The translations under genes were made by a program, and so were the position numbers. From JANMES01 sp038229715 (GTDB lineage Bacteria > Planctomycetota > Phycisphaerae > Tepidisphaerales > Tepidisphaeraceae), in the NCBI GenBank assembly GCA_038229715.1, contig JBBROD010000003.1, positions 1-64,000 on the forward strand: 64,000 nucleotides of DNA. The letters are read 5' to 3'. The notes under the pieces were generated by a model. The model had not been told where the DNA came from and searched no databases. It saw only the letters and a program-made list of their open reading frames with translations. Below, piece by piece: positions 8,354-17,041 of this stretch; the stretch's first letter is position 1; each line of letters opens with the position of its first letter.

Positions 8354-8962
8354 TTATCGGCCATTCTCCCGCGCGGACTCGCGTTGTTCCAGCCAATGCA
8401 CGACGGTTTTGCTCATCATGTCGGCTTCGAAATTAAAGAGCCAACCCACCGGTCGGCGGCCTAAAGCGGTAAGTTCCAATGTCGTGGGGATAAGCGCGAG
8501 CTCGAAAACATTACCCTTTAGCGCGGCTATCGTCAGGCTCACGCCGTCGATCGCAACCGAGCCCTTTGGCGACAGGTATTTCGCCAAATGATCCGGCGCT
8601 TCCACCACCAGCCGCCATTCGGAGTCGCTGGTGCGCTGCTCGATGAGCCGGGCTCGGCCGTCGACGTGCCCTTGCACAAAGTGACCATCGAACCGATCAC
8701 CCACACGGAGCGCGCGTTCCATATGTACGTCATTGCCGACGCGCAGTGAGCCGAGGTTGGTCTTGTCGATCGTCTCGGCGATCACGTCGAACGACGCTTC
8801 GTCCAGCGTGAACTCGGCGATCGTCAGACACACCCCATTGACCGCGATGCTCTCGCCGCCGCGCAAGTCGTTCCAAGCGTGCCGGACGACAAGCCGTTTA
8901 GCCATGCGGTTCTCGACGACGCGCGTCACCTTCGCGGTTTTTTCGATAATGCCGGTAAACAT
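8354..8962 (-). CDS. ribE: Riboflavin synthase alpha chain
   Basis: The 202-residue protein has the internal duplication of riboflavin synthase. It starts MFTGIIEKTAKV; the first lumazine-binding half contains ESIAVNGVCLTI and the second contains GSVAIDGVSLTIA, with FVQGHVDG between them. It dismutates two 6,7-dimethyl-8-ribityllumazine molecules to riboflavin in the cytoplasm. The other rib genes are not in the window. A REP unit ends 10 bp upstream of the start codon, with an A-rich spacer (ATAAGAAAAA) in place of a clear Shine-Dalgarno sequence. Confidence 0.95.
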   Translation of the reverse strand: MFTGIIEKTAKVTRVVENRMAKRLVVRHAWNDLRGGESIAVNGVCLTIAEFTLDEASFDVIAETIDKTNLGSLRVGNDVHMERALRVGDRFDGHFVQGHVDGRARLIEQRTSDSEWRLVVEAPDHLAKYLSPKGSVAIDGVSLTIAALKGNVFELALIPTTLELTALGRRPVGWLFNFEADMMSKTVVHWLEQRESARENGR

Positions 8963-8972
8963 TTTTTCTTAT

Positions 8973-9030
8973 GTCGCATGGGCTACCAGCCCATGCTCTT
9001 TGTTAGGCATGGGCTGGTAGCCCATGCGAC
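8973..9030. repeat. REPIN-like inverted pair, family C, copy C1
   Basis: The left unit (8973-8996) is GTCG plus the hairpin CATGGGCT-ACC-AGCCCATG. The right unit (9007-9030) is its exact inverted copy. It occupies most of the 96 bp between the divergent ribE and SDR start codons. Confidence 0.85.
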
Positions 9031-9058
9031 GAAAACACTTTTATGCGACAATCATAGC

Positions 9059-9895
9059 ATGGCAAGATCGATAAAGGATATGGTCGTAGTCGTCACCGGC
9101 GCAAGCGCCGGAATAGGCAAGGCGTTGTGCGAAACCCTCGACCGGCAGGGGGCGACGCTGGTTCTTTCCGCCCGGCGGGAGGATCGGCTGAAGGCGCTGA
9201 ATCAATCGCTGGGATCGAAACATTTCGTAGCGCCGGCTGACGTGTCGAAACAGGAAGACTGCTTTCGACTCATCGAGTCGGCCGTGCAGAGATTCGGTCG
9301 CATCGACACGCTCGTATGCAATGCCGGCTTCGGGTTCTACGCCGCGATGAAGGATACGCCTCCCGCGCGGGTGCGCGAGATTTTTGAAACCAACGTCTAC
9401 GGCACGACCGATTGCATCGCCGCCGCGTTGCCGGGGTTGATGAACCAGCCGCTGCGCGAGGGGTTCAGGGCGCAGGTGATGATCGTGTCGTCGTTCGTTG
9501 CAAGGCGCTCCGTGCCGTGCCTGGGGCCGTACTCGGCGACGAAGGCGGCGCAGTTGTCGATCGCCGAGGCGCTGCGGGTGGAACTACGCGACAAGCAGAT
9601 CGCCGTGACGACGGTGCATCCGATCATGACACGCACCGAGTTCGGCGATGCCGCCGAGGCGATGGGGGAACTGAAACTCCCGCGCGACGGCGACGCGATG
9701 GTGCAGAGCGTTGAGCACGTCGTCGCGCGGATGACGATAGCAATCCGCAATCCGCGCCCCGAAGTCTGGCCGAGTCGGCCGTCGCGGTGGGTGGCGAGCT
9801 TAGGGACGCTCTTTCCTCGGCTGATGGATCGGGGCATGCTCAAGTACTTCCACAACCTCCAAAAAGCCAATCCAGGCTCGTCCATTACTCACTAA
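9059..9895 (+). CDS. Short-chain dehydrogenase/reductase
   Basis: A 278-residue classical SDR with a Rossmann cofactor motif TGASAGIG near residue 14, the NAG motif in LVCNAGFGFY, a catalytic Ser in MIVSSF and the YSATK (YxxxK) active site. The Arg-rich segment SARREDR after beta-2 favours NADP(H). The tail after about residue 240 (RPSRWVASLGTLFPRLMDR) is a hydrophobic/basic extension common in SDRs acting on lipid-like substrates. The substrate is not predictable. The ATG at 9059 fits the family start. An upstream frame to 8879 runs through the repeat and over ribE and is rejected. No good Shine-Dalgarno is visible. Confidence 0.88.
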   Translation: MARSIKDMVVVVTGASAGIGKALCETLDRQGATLVLSARREDRLKALNQSLGSKHFVAPADVSKQEDCFRLIESAVQRFGRIDTLVCNAGFGFYAAMKDTPPARVREIFETNVYGTTDCIAAALPGLMNQPLREGFRAQVMIVSSFVARRSVPCLGPYSATKAAQLSIAEALRVELRDKQIAVTTVHPIMTRTEFGDAAEAMGELKLPRDGDAMVQSVEHVVARMTIAIRNPRPEVWPSRPSRWVASLGTLFPRLMDRGMLKYFHNLQKANPGSSITH

Positions 9896-10255
9896 ACGCG
9901 CGGGGCTTGATCGCGATTTCATCCCGCCGGTTGAGCCCGTTACGAACGGAGTATTTTCCGCAGTGTGACAAAATCCTGCTGGCGACCGGGGGGAATCTTT
10001 GTTATCGTACTTTGGATTGCAAAGTGCCGAATCGCTCTCGACGATCGGGCGCAAGTAATTGCCAAATATGATCTTGCGGACGATCTAACCGAAATGTATT
10101 AGCGGGGAATCATAGCGAGACAAAGAATGGCCACGAAGCCCGAAGGCGAGCCCGGCCGGTGGCGACTTATTTCAGCACGTTGCGACGGTTACGAGCCGAT
10201 ATCAGGTCAGTAGTTCGCCGCCAGAAGGTCCGGGAGAGATGAAAGTGGTTCGTCG
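9896..10255. other. 360-bp leader region upstream of the polysaccharide cluster
   Basis: No gene is seen. The stretch should hold the promoter of the long plus-strand polysaccharide cluster, for which one candidate is listed separately. A six-codon frame (MKVVRR) at 10239-10259 is preceded by GGGAGAG and its TGA overlaps the ATG of the flippase gene. Confidence 0.5.
10074..10102 (+). promoter_or_regulatory. Candidate sigma-70-type promoter
   Basis: TTGCGG and TATTAG are separated by exactly 17 bp, about 150 bp upstream of the flippase gene. Each hexamer has a moderate match to the consensus, so this is a weak prediction. Confidence 0.3.
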
Positions 10256-11881
10256 ATGACTCCATCCGATTCGACTTCGCAACGTCCGCGCTTCAAATCT
10301 GCCGTCAAATGGGCGTTTGTCATGACGTGGGGCCCGAACATCGTGGCGGGCCTGCTCACGTTCGTGCTGGCCGCGAAAGTCGGTAAGGAAAGCTACGGAC
10401 TGGTCGGTGTCGCGCTTCTCTATATCTCGTTCCTCCAGATCTTTCTAGAAAGCGGGTTGGGCGCGGCGATCGTTCAACGCAAAAACCTTGAGCCCGAACA
10501 TCTCGACGCCGTCTTCTGGATCACCCTCGTCTTCAGTCTCACTCTAACAGCAATTACTTGGGTAGTCGGGCCGCTTCTGGAAAATTTGTACGTCCACACA
10601 CTGCACCATCCCGACATGGCCGGCCTGAGCAACGTGCTGCGGTTAGAGTCTCTCGTGCTGCCACTGCAGGGGCTGACGGTCGTGCAAGAATCCCTACTGG
10701 AAAAGAAGCTCGACTTTAAAAGCTTGGCTGTCCGTTCGAACGTCTCGACGATGTTTGGAGGGCTATTTGGCTTGATCCTGGCGTTTACCGGCTACGGCGT
10801 CTGGGCGCTGGTGTGGGAAGACTTGCTGGCTGCGTTCGCACGCGTCGTACTGTTGTGGCGACTCGGCGATTGGCGCCCGAAACTTCGGTTGTCGGTACGA
10901 CACATCAAGGACCTCTTTAGTTTTTCGCTCTACGTCTTGCTCGGTCAGATCGGCACGTTTGTGCAGCGGCGGTGCGATGCGCTACTGGTCGCCGGCTTTT
11001 TCGGGCCAGCGGCCGTCGGCATTTACCAGATGGCGGATCGGCTGATCAATCTCGTGATCGAGATGGCCACGCGTCCGTTCATCCTCGTCGTCATGCCGCA
11101 CTTTTCGCAAATGCAGGACAATCTGGTGGAGCTGCGTAAAGCCGTTCTCAATTGTTTGCGAACCGCGTCGATGCTGACGGTTCCGCTGCTGGGGATTTTG
11201 GCCGGATGCGCGGTGCTGATCTGCCAAGTGCTCAGCGCGCTCAAGAAGGATTGGATGCCCGCCGTCCCGGTGATTCAAATTCTTGCGCTGGCCGGTGCGG
11301 CCCGCGCGATCACGCTGATGACCGGGCCGCTGCTGCAATCGGTGAATCGGCCGAAGTTGTTTATGTCGCTCAGTTGGGCGCTGGCGGTGCTGAACGTCAT
11401 CGCTTTCTCGGCCACGGGTTTTTGGCTGAGCGAGCATCCTGACATCAGGTGGCAGGCAGTGGGCGTGGCGTCTACGCGCGTCATCGTTTTCTGCGGGATT
11501 TATACGCCGATCTGCCTTTACACGATCATGAAGGTCTGCCAGATCGATGTCGGCAGGGTGTTGAAAGCGATTGCGCCATCGATCCTTTCAGGCCTGTTTG
11601 TCGCGGCGGTGGGCTGGGGCCTGACCTTGCTCATCGGCCTGAGTAATCCCCTGGTTGAATCGATCAAACCCGTTTGGCTATTCCGGCTTGGGCAGTTGGG
11701 CGTCGGCGGGACGATTACCACGGTCAGCGCTTTTGCATTGATGGTGTTGGTCGAGCCGAGCGTTCGCGAAGTGCTGGTGAATCGCTTCAATAAGAAAAAG
11801 AAGCCGACTCGTGTGATCGAGTCCGACCCGGATGTGAACATGGCCACGCTGGAAAAACCGGTGGCAGAATCGGCAGCTTAA
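10256..11881 (+). CDS. Wzx-like polysaccharide flippase (MVF/MATE-like)
   Basis: The 541-residue inner-membrane protein has about 12-14 hydrophobic segments and the N-terminal layout of the polysaccharide exporter family (KWAFVMTWGPNIVAGLLTFVLAAKVGKESYG and LQIFLESGLGAAIVQR are split over residues 16-75). It should flip lipid-linked repeat units across the inner membrane for a Wzx/Wzy-type pathway, which fits the Wzy-like gene at 15605. The C-terminal 40 residues are charged and cytoplasmic. The Shine-Dalgarno-like GGGAGAG is far (about 18 bases) from this ATG but ideally placed for a six-codon frame that overlaps it, so coupled initiation is possible. Confidence 0.85.
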   Translation: MTPSDSTSQRPRFKSAVKWAFVMTWGPNIVAGLLTFVLAAKVGKESYGLVGVALLYISFLQIFLESGLGAAIVQRKNLEPEHLDAVFWITLVFSLTLTAITWVVGPLLENLYVHTLHHPDMAGLSNVLRLESLVLPLQGLTVVQESLLEKKLDFKSLAVRSNVSTMFGGLFGLILAFTGYGVWALVWEDLLAAFARVVLLWRLGDWRPKLRLSVRHIKDLFSFSLYVLLGQIGTFVQRRCDALLVAGFFGPAAVGIYQMADRLINLVIEMATRPFILVVMPHFSQMQDNLVELRKAVLNCLRTASMLTVPLLGILAGCAVLICQVLSALKKDWMPAVPVIQILALAGAARAITLMTGPLLQSVNRPKLFMSLSWALAVLNVIAFSATGFWLSEHPDIRWQAVGVASTRVIVFCGIYTPICLYTIMKVCQIDVGRVLKAIAPSILSGLFVAAVGWGLTLLIGLSNPLVESIKPVWLFRLGQLGVGGTITTVSAFALMVLVEPSVREVLVNRFNKKKKPTRVIESDPDVNMATLEKPVAESAA

Positions 11882-11995
11882 ATGCGGCCGTGTTATCGGG
11901 CGATCGAACGCCGATATCGCTTTTTGCTACATGTTCGCCCGGGATGGGCCGAATAAGGACGTAAGAGTCTGCTTTTAAGGTCTCTGTTTGCGGTG

Positions 11996-12853
11996 ATGCC
12001 GATAATGACGCCTCCGATCATCGACATTCTCATGATCACGTACAACCGCCCCGAGTACACTCGGCTGGCGCTAACGCGATTGCTCCATACCTGCGATGAG
12101 CAAATGCGCATCTGGATTTGGCACAACGGAACGCACGAACCGACGCTGGCGGTGGTGAACGAGCTGAAATCTCACCCGCGCGTTTACAAGTTCCATCACA
12201 GTGTCGAAAACACGCGGCTGCGCAAGCCGACCAACTGGCTGTGGTCGCAGACCGACGGCGATTTCGTCTGCAAGGTCGACGACGACTGCATGATGCCCGA
12301 CAACTGGGGAAACATCCTCCGCAAAGCCCACGCGGATAACCCCGAGTTCGGCGCGATCGGCTGCTGGAGATTCCCCGACGAAGATTTCGACCCGGAATTG
12401 GCGAACAAAAAAATCCAGACTTTTAAGGGCGGCCATCAGCTGATGCGCAACTGCTGGGTCGAAGGCTCCGGCTATGTGATGAAGCGGGCCTGCCTGCAAA
12501 AGCTCGGCCAGCTCGGCGACGGACAAAGCTGGGTGCAATACTGCATCTCCGTGGCCGCGGCCGGTTGGATTAACGGGTGGTACTATCCGTTCCTTTATCA
12601 AGAACACATGGACGACCCGCGCAGCGCAAACACGCTGCTGAAAACTGATGCCGATCTGAAAACGTACATGCCCCTGTCGGCGGAGAAAAACGGCGCGCCG
12701 ACGCTCAAGGATTGGCAAGCCCAACTTCGCCGGTCGGCGAGGCTGATGCAGGAAGCCTCGATCGACCCGCGACAACACACCGGTTGGCGGCGCAAGGTGA
12801 AGAACGCCAGGCTACGCGTGAAATCTCTTTTCGGAGTGAAACAGCAGTGGTAA
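11996..12853 (+). CDS. Family 2 glycosyltransferase
   Basis: This 285-residue GT-A fold protein has a short N-terminal start IIDILMITYNRPEY, a nucleotide-binding segment and the metal-binding DDD motif in CKVDDDCMMPDNW, followed by WVEGSGYVMKR typical of GT2 acceptor loops. It lacks membrane helices and probably adds one sugar to the lipid-linked repeat unit in the cytoplasm. A GTG at 11993 precedes the ATG at 11996 and either may be used. The next gene overlaps its end by 7 bp. Confidence 0.85.
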   Translation: MPIMTPPIIDILMITYNRPEYTRLALTRLLHTCDEQMRIWIWHNGTHEPTLAVVNELKSHPRVYKFHHSVENTRLRKPTNWLWSQTDGDFVCKVDDDCMMPDNWGNILRKAHADNPEFGAIGCWRFPDEDFDPELANKKIQTFKGGHQLMRNCWVEGSGYVMKRACLQKLGQLGDGQSWVQYCISVAAAGWINGWYYPFLYQEHMDDPRSANTLLKTDADLKTYMPLSAEKNGAPTLKDWQAQLRRSARLMQEASIDPRQHTGWRRKVKNARLRVKSLFGVKQQW

Positions 12854-14187
12854 CGACGTTGGATCAACCCAAGGTTTCGTCCGGCCCGAGCCAAACCCCG
12901 CGCCCCAGCGCCAAGCCGCTCCGCGTCGGTCTGTTCGGCTGCTCGCTGACCACCGGCAATCGCGGCGTGACCGCGCTGGCGTTTTCCACCATCGGCGGAC
13001 TCCACACGCTCGGCGTGCCGGTCGAGATCACCATCTTCGACATGGGCCGAGGCACGCGACATACCACCGTCCCGATCCAAGGCGGCTCGGTTGATATCCG
13101 CCTGGTCGGCTGCTTCGAATCCAAACGCTACTACCGCCCGAGCAATCTCACGCACCTCCGCTGGGCCAACCGCCTGGGGCTGTGCAGGATTCACCCGATG
13201 CTCCGCGAGCTGAAAAAGCTCGACGCGATTTTTGACATCTCCGCCGGCGATAGTTTCTCCGACATCTACGGCTGGAAGCGGTTCCAATCAATCACGGCCA
13301 GCAAGCTGCTGGCGTTGGAGATGGGCATTCCGCTCATCCTCACGCCGCAAACCTACGGGCCGTTCAAAACCGAACCAGCCAAGGTCGTTGCGACGGACAT
13401 CCTGAAGCGCGCCAACCAAGTGTGGGCACGGGACGACATCAGCATGAAAGTCGTCAGGTCGCTGGTGGGCGCAAACTATGAGCCGTCGCGATATCACACT
13501 GGTGTTGACGTGGCGTTTGGTTTGCCTTCGCACGCTCCACGCGATCCGAAACTGGTGGAGCAAGTCACGCAGTTCAAGAAAAATTCCGGCACGCTGATCG
13601 GCCTGAACGTAAGCGGCCTGCTCTACACCAACGATGGACAAGACGTCAGCCACTACGGTTTTCTCGATTCCTATCGCGAGATGACGGATGAACTGCTGGC
13701 GAAGCTTCTGGAACTGCCGGATACCAAACTGCTGCTGATCCCGCACGTCAGCAGCGCTAAAGGCGGGCCCGACATTGACTGCGACACGACGACGCTCAAC
13801 AACATCCACGCCAAGCTCACGCCGGAACAGAAGCAGAAGGTGCTGCTGGTTCCGCCGAGTGTCGGGCCGACGGAAGTGAAGTGGGTCATCGCCCAGTGCG
13901 ATTGGTTTTGCGGCACGCGCATGCACGCGTGCATCGCGGCCCTCTCGCAAGGCGTGCCGGCGACGGCCATTGCGTACAGCGACAAGACGCTCGGCGTGTT
14001 CGAAACCGCCAACGTCGGCGAAGCAGTCGTCGACCCGCGCGTGCTGCACAAGGAAGAACTGATCGACCGCATCCTGCTGGGCATGAACCGCAGGCATTCG
14101 TTCGCGGCGACGTTGAAGGATCGGCTGCCGAAGTTGAAAGAGGAATTGGCAGAAGAGTTTCAGGCGATTTACGCGAGTGTGAAATGA
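12847..14187 (+). CDS. Polysaccharide pyruvyl transferase family protein
   Basis: The 446-residue protein matches the WcaK/CsaB polysaccharide pyruvyl transferase fold. An N-terminal Rossmann-like half begins LRVGLFGCSLTTGNRGVTAL; the middle has DISAGDSFSDIYG and PLILTPQTYGPF; the C-terminal half has WFCGTRMHACIAALSQGVPATAIAYS, the GTRxHA block conserved in the family. The likely donor is phosphoenolpyruvate and the product a ketal-pyruvylated sugar. The GTG at 12847 is chosen because GGAGT lies about nine bases upstream and the frame upstream of it overlaps the preceding glycosyltransferase. The 7-bp overlap suggests coupling. Confidence 0.88.
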   Translation: MVTTLDQPKVSSGPSQTPRPSAKPLRVGLFGCSLTTGNRGVTALAFSTIGGLHTLGVPVEITIFDMGRGTRHTTVPIQGGSVDIRLVGCFESKRYYRPSNLTHLRWANRLGLCRIHPMLRELKKLDAIFDISAGDSFSDIYGWKRFQSITASKLLALEMGIPLILTPQTYGPFKTEPAKVVATDILKRANQVWARDDISMKVVRSLVGANYEPSRYHTGVDVAFGLPSHAPRDPKLVEQVTQFKKNSGTLIGLNVSGLLYTNDGQDVSHYGFLDSYREMTDELLAKLLELPDTKLLLIPHVSSAKGGPDIDCDTTTLNNIHAKLTPEQKQKVLLVPPSVGPTEVKWVIAQCDWFCGTRMHACIAALSQGVPATAIAYSDKTLGVFETANVGEAVVDPRVLHKEELIDRILLGMNRRHSFAATLKDRLPKLKEELAEEFQAIYASVK

Positions 14188-14206
14188 TCTCGTGAAGTGA
14201 TCTTAT

Positions 14207-14270
14207 GTCGCATGAGCTACCAGCCCATGCCTGGTGACGTAGTAAGGCATGGGCTGGTAGCCCATGCGAC
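14207..14270. repeat. REPIN-like inverted pair, family C, copy C2
   Basis: The left unit (14207-14230) is GTCG plus CATGAGCT-ACC-AGCCCATG, with one stem mismatch. The right unit (14247-14270) is a perfect inverted copy of the C1 unit. It fills the gap between two polysaccharide genes and ends 8 bp before the next ATG. Confidence 0.85.
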
Positions 14271-14278
14271 AGAAAACA

Positions 14279-15601
14279 ATGAAGTTGCAGGTACTCAATA
14301 TTCAGGATGTCGCCGAAGCCCAGCTTTGCACGGGTTGCGGGGCGTGCGCGTCGGTGTCGCCGGACGAGATCGAGATGATCGACGTGCTCGATCAGGGCCG
14401 GCGTCCGCGCTTCACGCACAGCGGCAAGCCGACGGATTCCCGCTCGGCCGACGCGATGAAGGTTTGCCCGGGGATTGAACTCAAGCACACGTTCGACGAA
14501 TCCAATCCCGCGCTGATCAAGGAACTCATCCCCGGCTGGGGCCCGGTGCTGGAACTATGGGAAGGTTACGCGTCCGATCCCGCGATCCGCAAAGCCGGCT
14601 CCAGCGGCGGGGCGGCCAGCGCCATGGCGATCTTTTCGATCGAGAAGAAAAACTACCACGGCCTGCTCCACATCGCGGCGCGCAAGGACGTGCCGTATCT
14701 CAATCACACAGTGATGAGCACCAGCCGCGATGAGATCTTCGAGCACACCGGAAGCCGCTACGCGCCGGCCAGTCCGTGCGACAGTCTGCACCTGATCGAG
14801 AACGCACCGAGCGAATGCGTGCTGGTCGGCAAGCCTTGCGACATCGCGGCGGCTGACAAGGCGCGGAAGATTCTGCCCGGGCTCGACATAAAGCTCGGCC
14901 TGACGATCGCCGTCTTCTGCGCGGGTACGCCCAGCACCAAGGGCACGCTGCTCATGCTTGAGAAGATGGGTTTCAAGGATCCGTCGGAAGTCACCAGCGT
15001 CCGCTACCGCGGCAACGGCTGGCCGGGGATGGCGGTGGGGACCGGTGAGGTCAACGGCGCGCCTAAGGCGACTGAGCTCACCTATAAAGATTCGTGGGGC
15101 GCGATCCTGCAGAAGCACCGCCAATGGCGCTGCTACATCTGCCCCGATCACACCGGCGAGTTCGCCGACATTGCCGTCGGCGACCCGTGGTATCATGACG
15201 CGGTCCCGGACGACCCGAGCGAGCCCGGCCGTTCGCTGGTGGTTGTGCGAACAGAACGCGGCCGCAAGCTGTTGCACGAAGCTATCGCCGCCGGGTATCT
15301 CACGCTGGAGCGTGTGGAAGCCAAAATCCTCCCCGCGAGCCAGCCAAACCTGCTCCGCACGCGCGGCAGCGTTTGGGCGCGGCTGATTACGCTCCGGCTG
15401 CTGGGCGCTCCGGCGCCCCGGTTTGGCAATATCCCGATGGCGCGCTATTGGTTCTCGGCCCTCGGATTCAAAGAAAAATTGCAGTCGTTCATCGGTACGG
15501 CCAAGCGCGTGTATCGTAAGAAACTCAAAGAGCGCGTCCGACTCGTCGCGTACGAGCCGCCGCGTTCTCGGTCGGTAGTTCCAACATCCGGCAAGGATTA
15601 A
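14279..15601 (+). CDS. FrhB-like Fe-S protein of polysaccharide clusters
   Basis: The 440-residue protein resembles the coenzyme F420 hydrogenase/dehydrogenase beta-subunit family. A ferredoxin-like Cys set is formed by CTGCGAC (C17, C20, C23) and C63 in KVCPG. Later blocks are SSGGAASA (about 108-115), LVGKPCDIAAA, and CYICPDHTGEFADIAVGDPW, all typical of FrhB-like proteins found beside polysaccharide pyruvyltransferases. It is probably a flavin/Fe-S redox enzyme acting on a sugar or its carrier, with an unknown reaction. The frame upstream of 14279 begins inside the REP unit. No Shine-Dalgarno is visible, only ACAGAAAACA. Confidence 0.85.
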   Translation: MKLQVLNIQDVAEAQLCTGCGACASVSPDEIEMIDVLDQGRRPRFTHSGKPTDSRSADAMKVCPGIELKHTFDESNPALIKELIPGWGPVLELWEGYASDPAIRKAGSSGGAASAMAIFSIEKKNYHGLLHIAARKDVPYLNHTVMSTSRDEIFEHTGSRYAPASPCDSLHLIENAPSECVLVGKPCDIAAADKARKILPGLDIKLGLTIAVFCAGTPSTKGTLLMLEKMGFKDPSEVTSVRYRGNGWPGMAVGTGEVNGAPKATELTYKDSWGAILQKHRQWRCYICPDHTGEFADIAVGDPWYHDAVPDDPSEPGRSLVVVRTERGRKLLHEAIAAGYLTLERVEAKILPASQPNLLRTRGSVWARLITLRLLGAPAPRFGNIPMARYWFSALGFKEKLQSFIGTAKRVYRKKLKERVRLVAYEPPRSRSVVPTSGKD

Positions 15602-15604
15602 GTT

Positions 15605-17017
15605 TTGGATACGACTACACATACATTTTCAAAGTCATTCTACGGCCAAGACTTCTTCGACCCGGCCGCGGTGGCGTTTCTTGCGCTGATGATCGTGCTA
15701 ATCTTCGCGCTGCCGCGCAAGTACGCGTGCTGGCCGATGTTTGCCATCGCGTCGTTTATCCCGCAGGCGCAGCGTTTCAGCGTTGCGTCGCTGGATTTTA
15801 CTTTCTTCCGTATCATCACCTGTTTCGCTCTGCTCCGCATTGTTGTCCGTGGCGAGTTCCAACGATTCAAATGGAACGGACTGGACTCGGCCGTCATCGG
15901 TTTCATGGTTATTCGACTGCTCTGGTCGGTACTGAAACTAACGAAGGGCGGAAACTCGGTGACGAGTCCGCTGAGCCTTTGCGGCGACGCGCTGGACATG
16001 TGGGGCATGTATTTCAGCTTTCGCATGTTCGTGCGCGACATGGATGATCTTAAAGGTGCCACGTACGGCTTGATCTTTATCAGTATCCCGGTGGCCGTCC
16101 TGATGATCGTTGAATACACCACACTGCGCAATCCGTTTGCGTTTATGAGCGGAAACCCCGAAGTTACGCGTAGCCGCGAGGGCACGTTCAGGTGCATGGG
16201 CGCTTATTCTCACCCGATCCTGACCGGCTGTTTTTGGGCCGTGCTGTTGCCATACATGGGCGCGTTCATCAAACAACGAGGACGCATTACCTATCTGCCA
16301 CTGATCGGCATCCTGAGCGCGGCGATCATCATCGTCCTCAGTGGTTCCAGTTCTCCGATCGCGGCGGCGGGTTTGGCGTTTTTCGGCGGTTGTGCGTATC
16401 TCATCCGCAAACGCATGCGGCTGATTCGCTGGGGCACGTTTATCATCGTGGTTGGAACGCAGTTGATGGCCAACAGCCCGATCTGGAAGGTCTTCGCCAG
16501 AGTCCAAATTCTCGGCGGATCGACCGGGTATTACCGCTTTAAGCTTATCGATCAATTCATCCAGCATTGGAAGGAATGGATTCTGTTCGGCTCGGCCAAG
16601 GGCACTAGCACCTGGGCCGTTCCCATGTTCGACATCGTAAATTACTACGTCGCGTTGGGGTTGGCTGGCGGTATTTGCTTTGTCGGCGCGATGATCTGGA
16701 TGATTGTAGCAGCGTATCGCAATTGCAGCGTCGCGATTCGAACCGCGAAGGGAAGCACCGAACTCGAACTCATCGCCTGGGCGACCGGCGTAGCGATCTT
16801 TGCACACATGATGACATTCCTAGCCGTCACGTATTTCGGGCAGATCATCATGGCGTGGTTCTTCTCGCTGGCGGTTACGGGCATTCGCAATTCGTCGCCG
16901 ATCAACCAGCGTGGGTTCTCGGTGTTGACTGGCCGAATGCACGCCGATCCGCTGTCGCGATTGGCGGCCAAGCCCGTGTTGCCGTACGCGCAGCCGGCGC
17001 GGGTTAACTATCGTTAA
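15605..17017 (+). CDS. Wzy/O-antigen-ligase-like polymerase
   Basis: This 470-residue protein has about ten membrane segments and a long periplasmic loop containing GGSTGYYRFKLIDQFIQHW, which ends near LFGSAKGTSTW; this loop layout is typical of O-antigen polymerase/ligase (Wzy/WaaL) proteins. It should polymerise or transfer the exported oligosaccharide units. The start is a TTG preceded by AGGATTAAG; the stop of the previous gene is 3 bp away. The C-terminal 50 residues are cytoplasmic and Arg/Pro-rich. Confidence 0.85.
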   Translation: MDTTTHTFSKSFYGQDFFDPAAVAFLALMIVLIFALPRKYACWPMFAIASFIPQAQRFSVASLDFTFFRIITCFALLRIVVRGEFQRFKWNGLDSAVIGFMVIRLLWSVLKLTKGGNSVTSPLSLCGDALDMWGMYFSFRMFVRDMDDLKGATYGLIFISIPVAVLMIVEYTTLRNPFAFMSGNPEVTRSREGTFRCMGAYSHPILTGCFWAVLLPYMGAFIKQRGRITYLPLIGILSAAIIIVLSGSSSPIAAAGLAFFGGCAYLIRKRMRLIRWGTFIIVVGTQLMANSPIWKVFARVQILGGSTGYYRFKLIDQFIQHWKEWILFGSAKGTSTWAVPMFDIVNYYVALGLAGGICFVGAMIWMIVAAYRNCSVAIRTAKGSTELELIAWATGVAIFAHMMTFLAVTYFGQIIMAWFFSLAVTGIRNSSPINQRGFSVLTGRMHADPLSRLAAKPVLPYAQPARVNYR

Positions 17018-17041
17018 ACGCAATTGGGTGAAGGGTAGATC

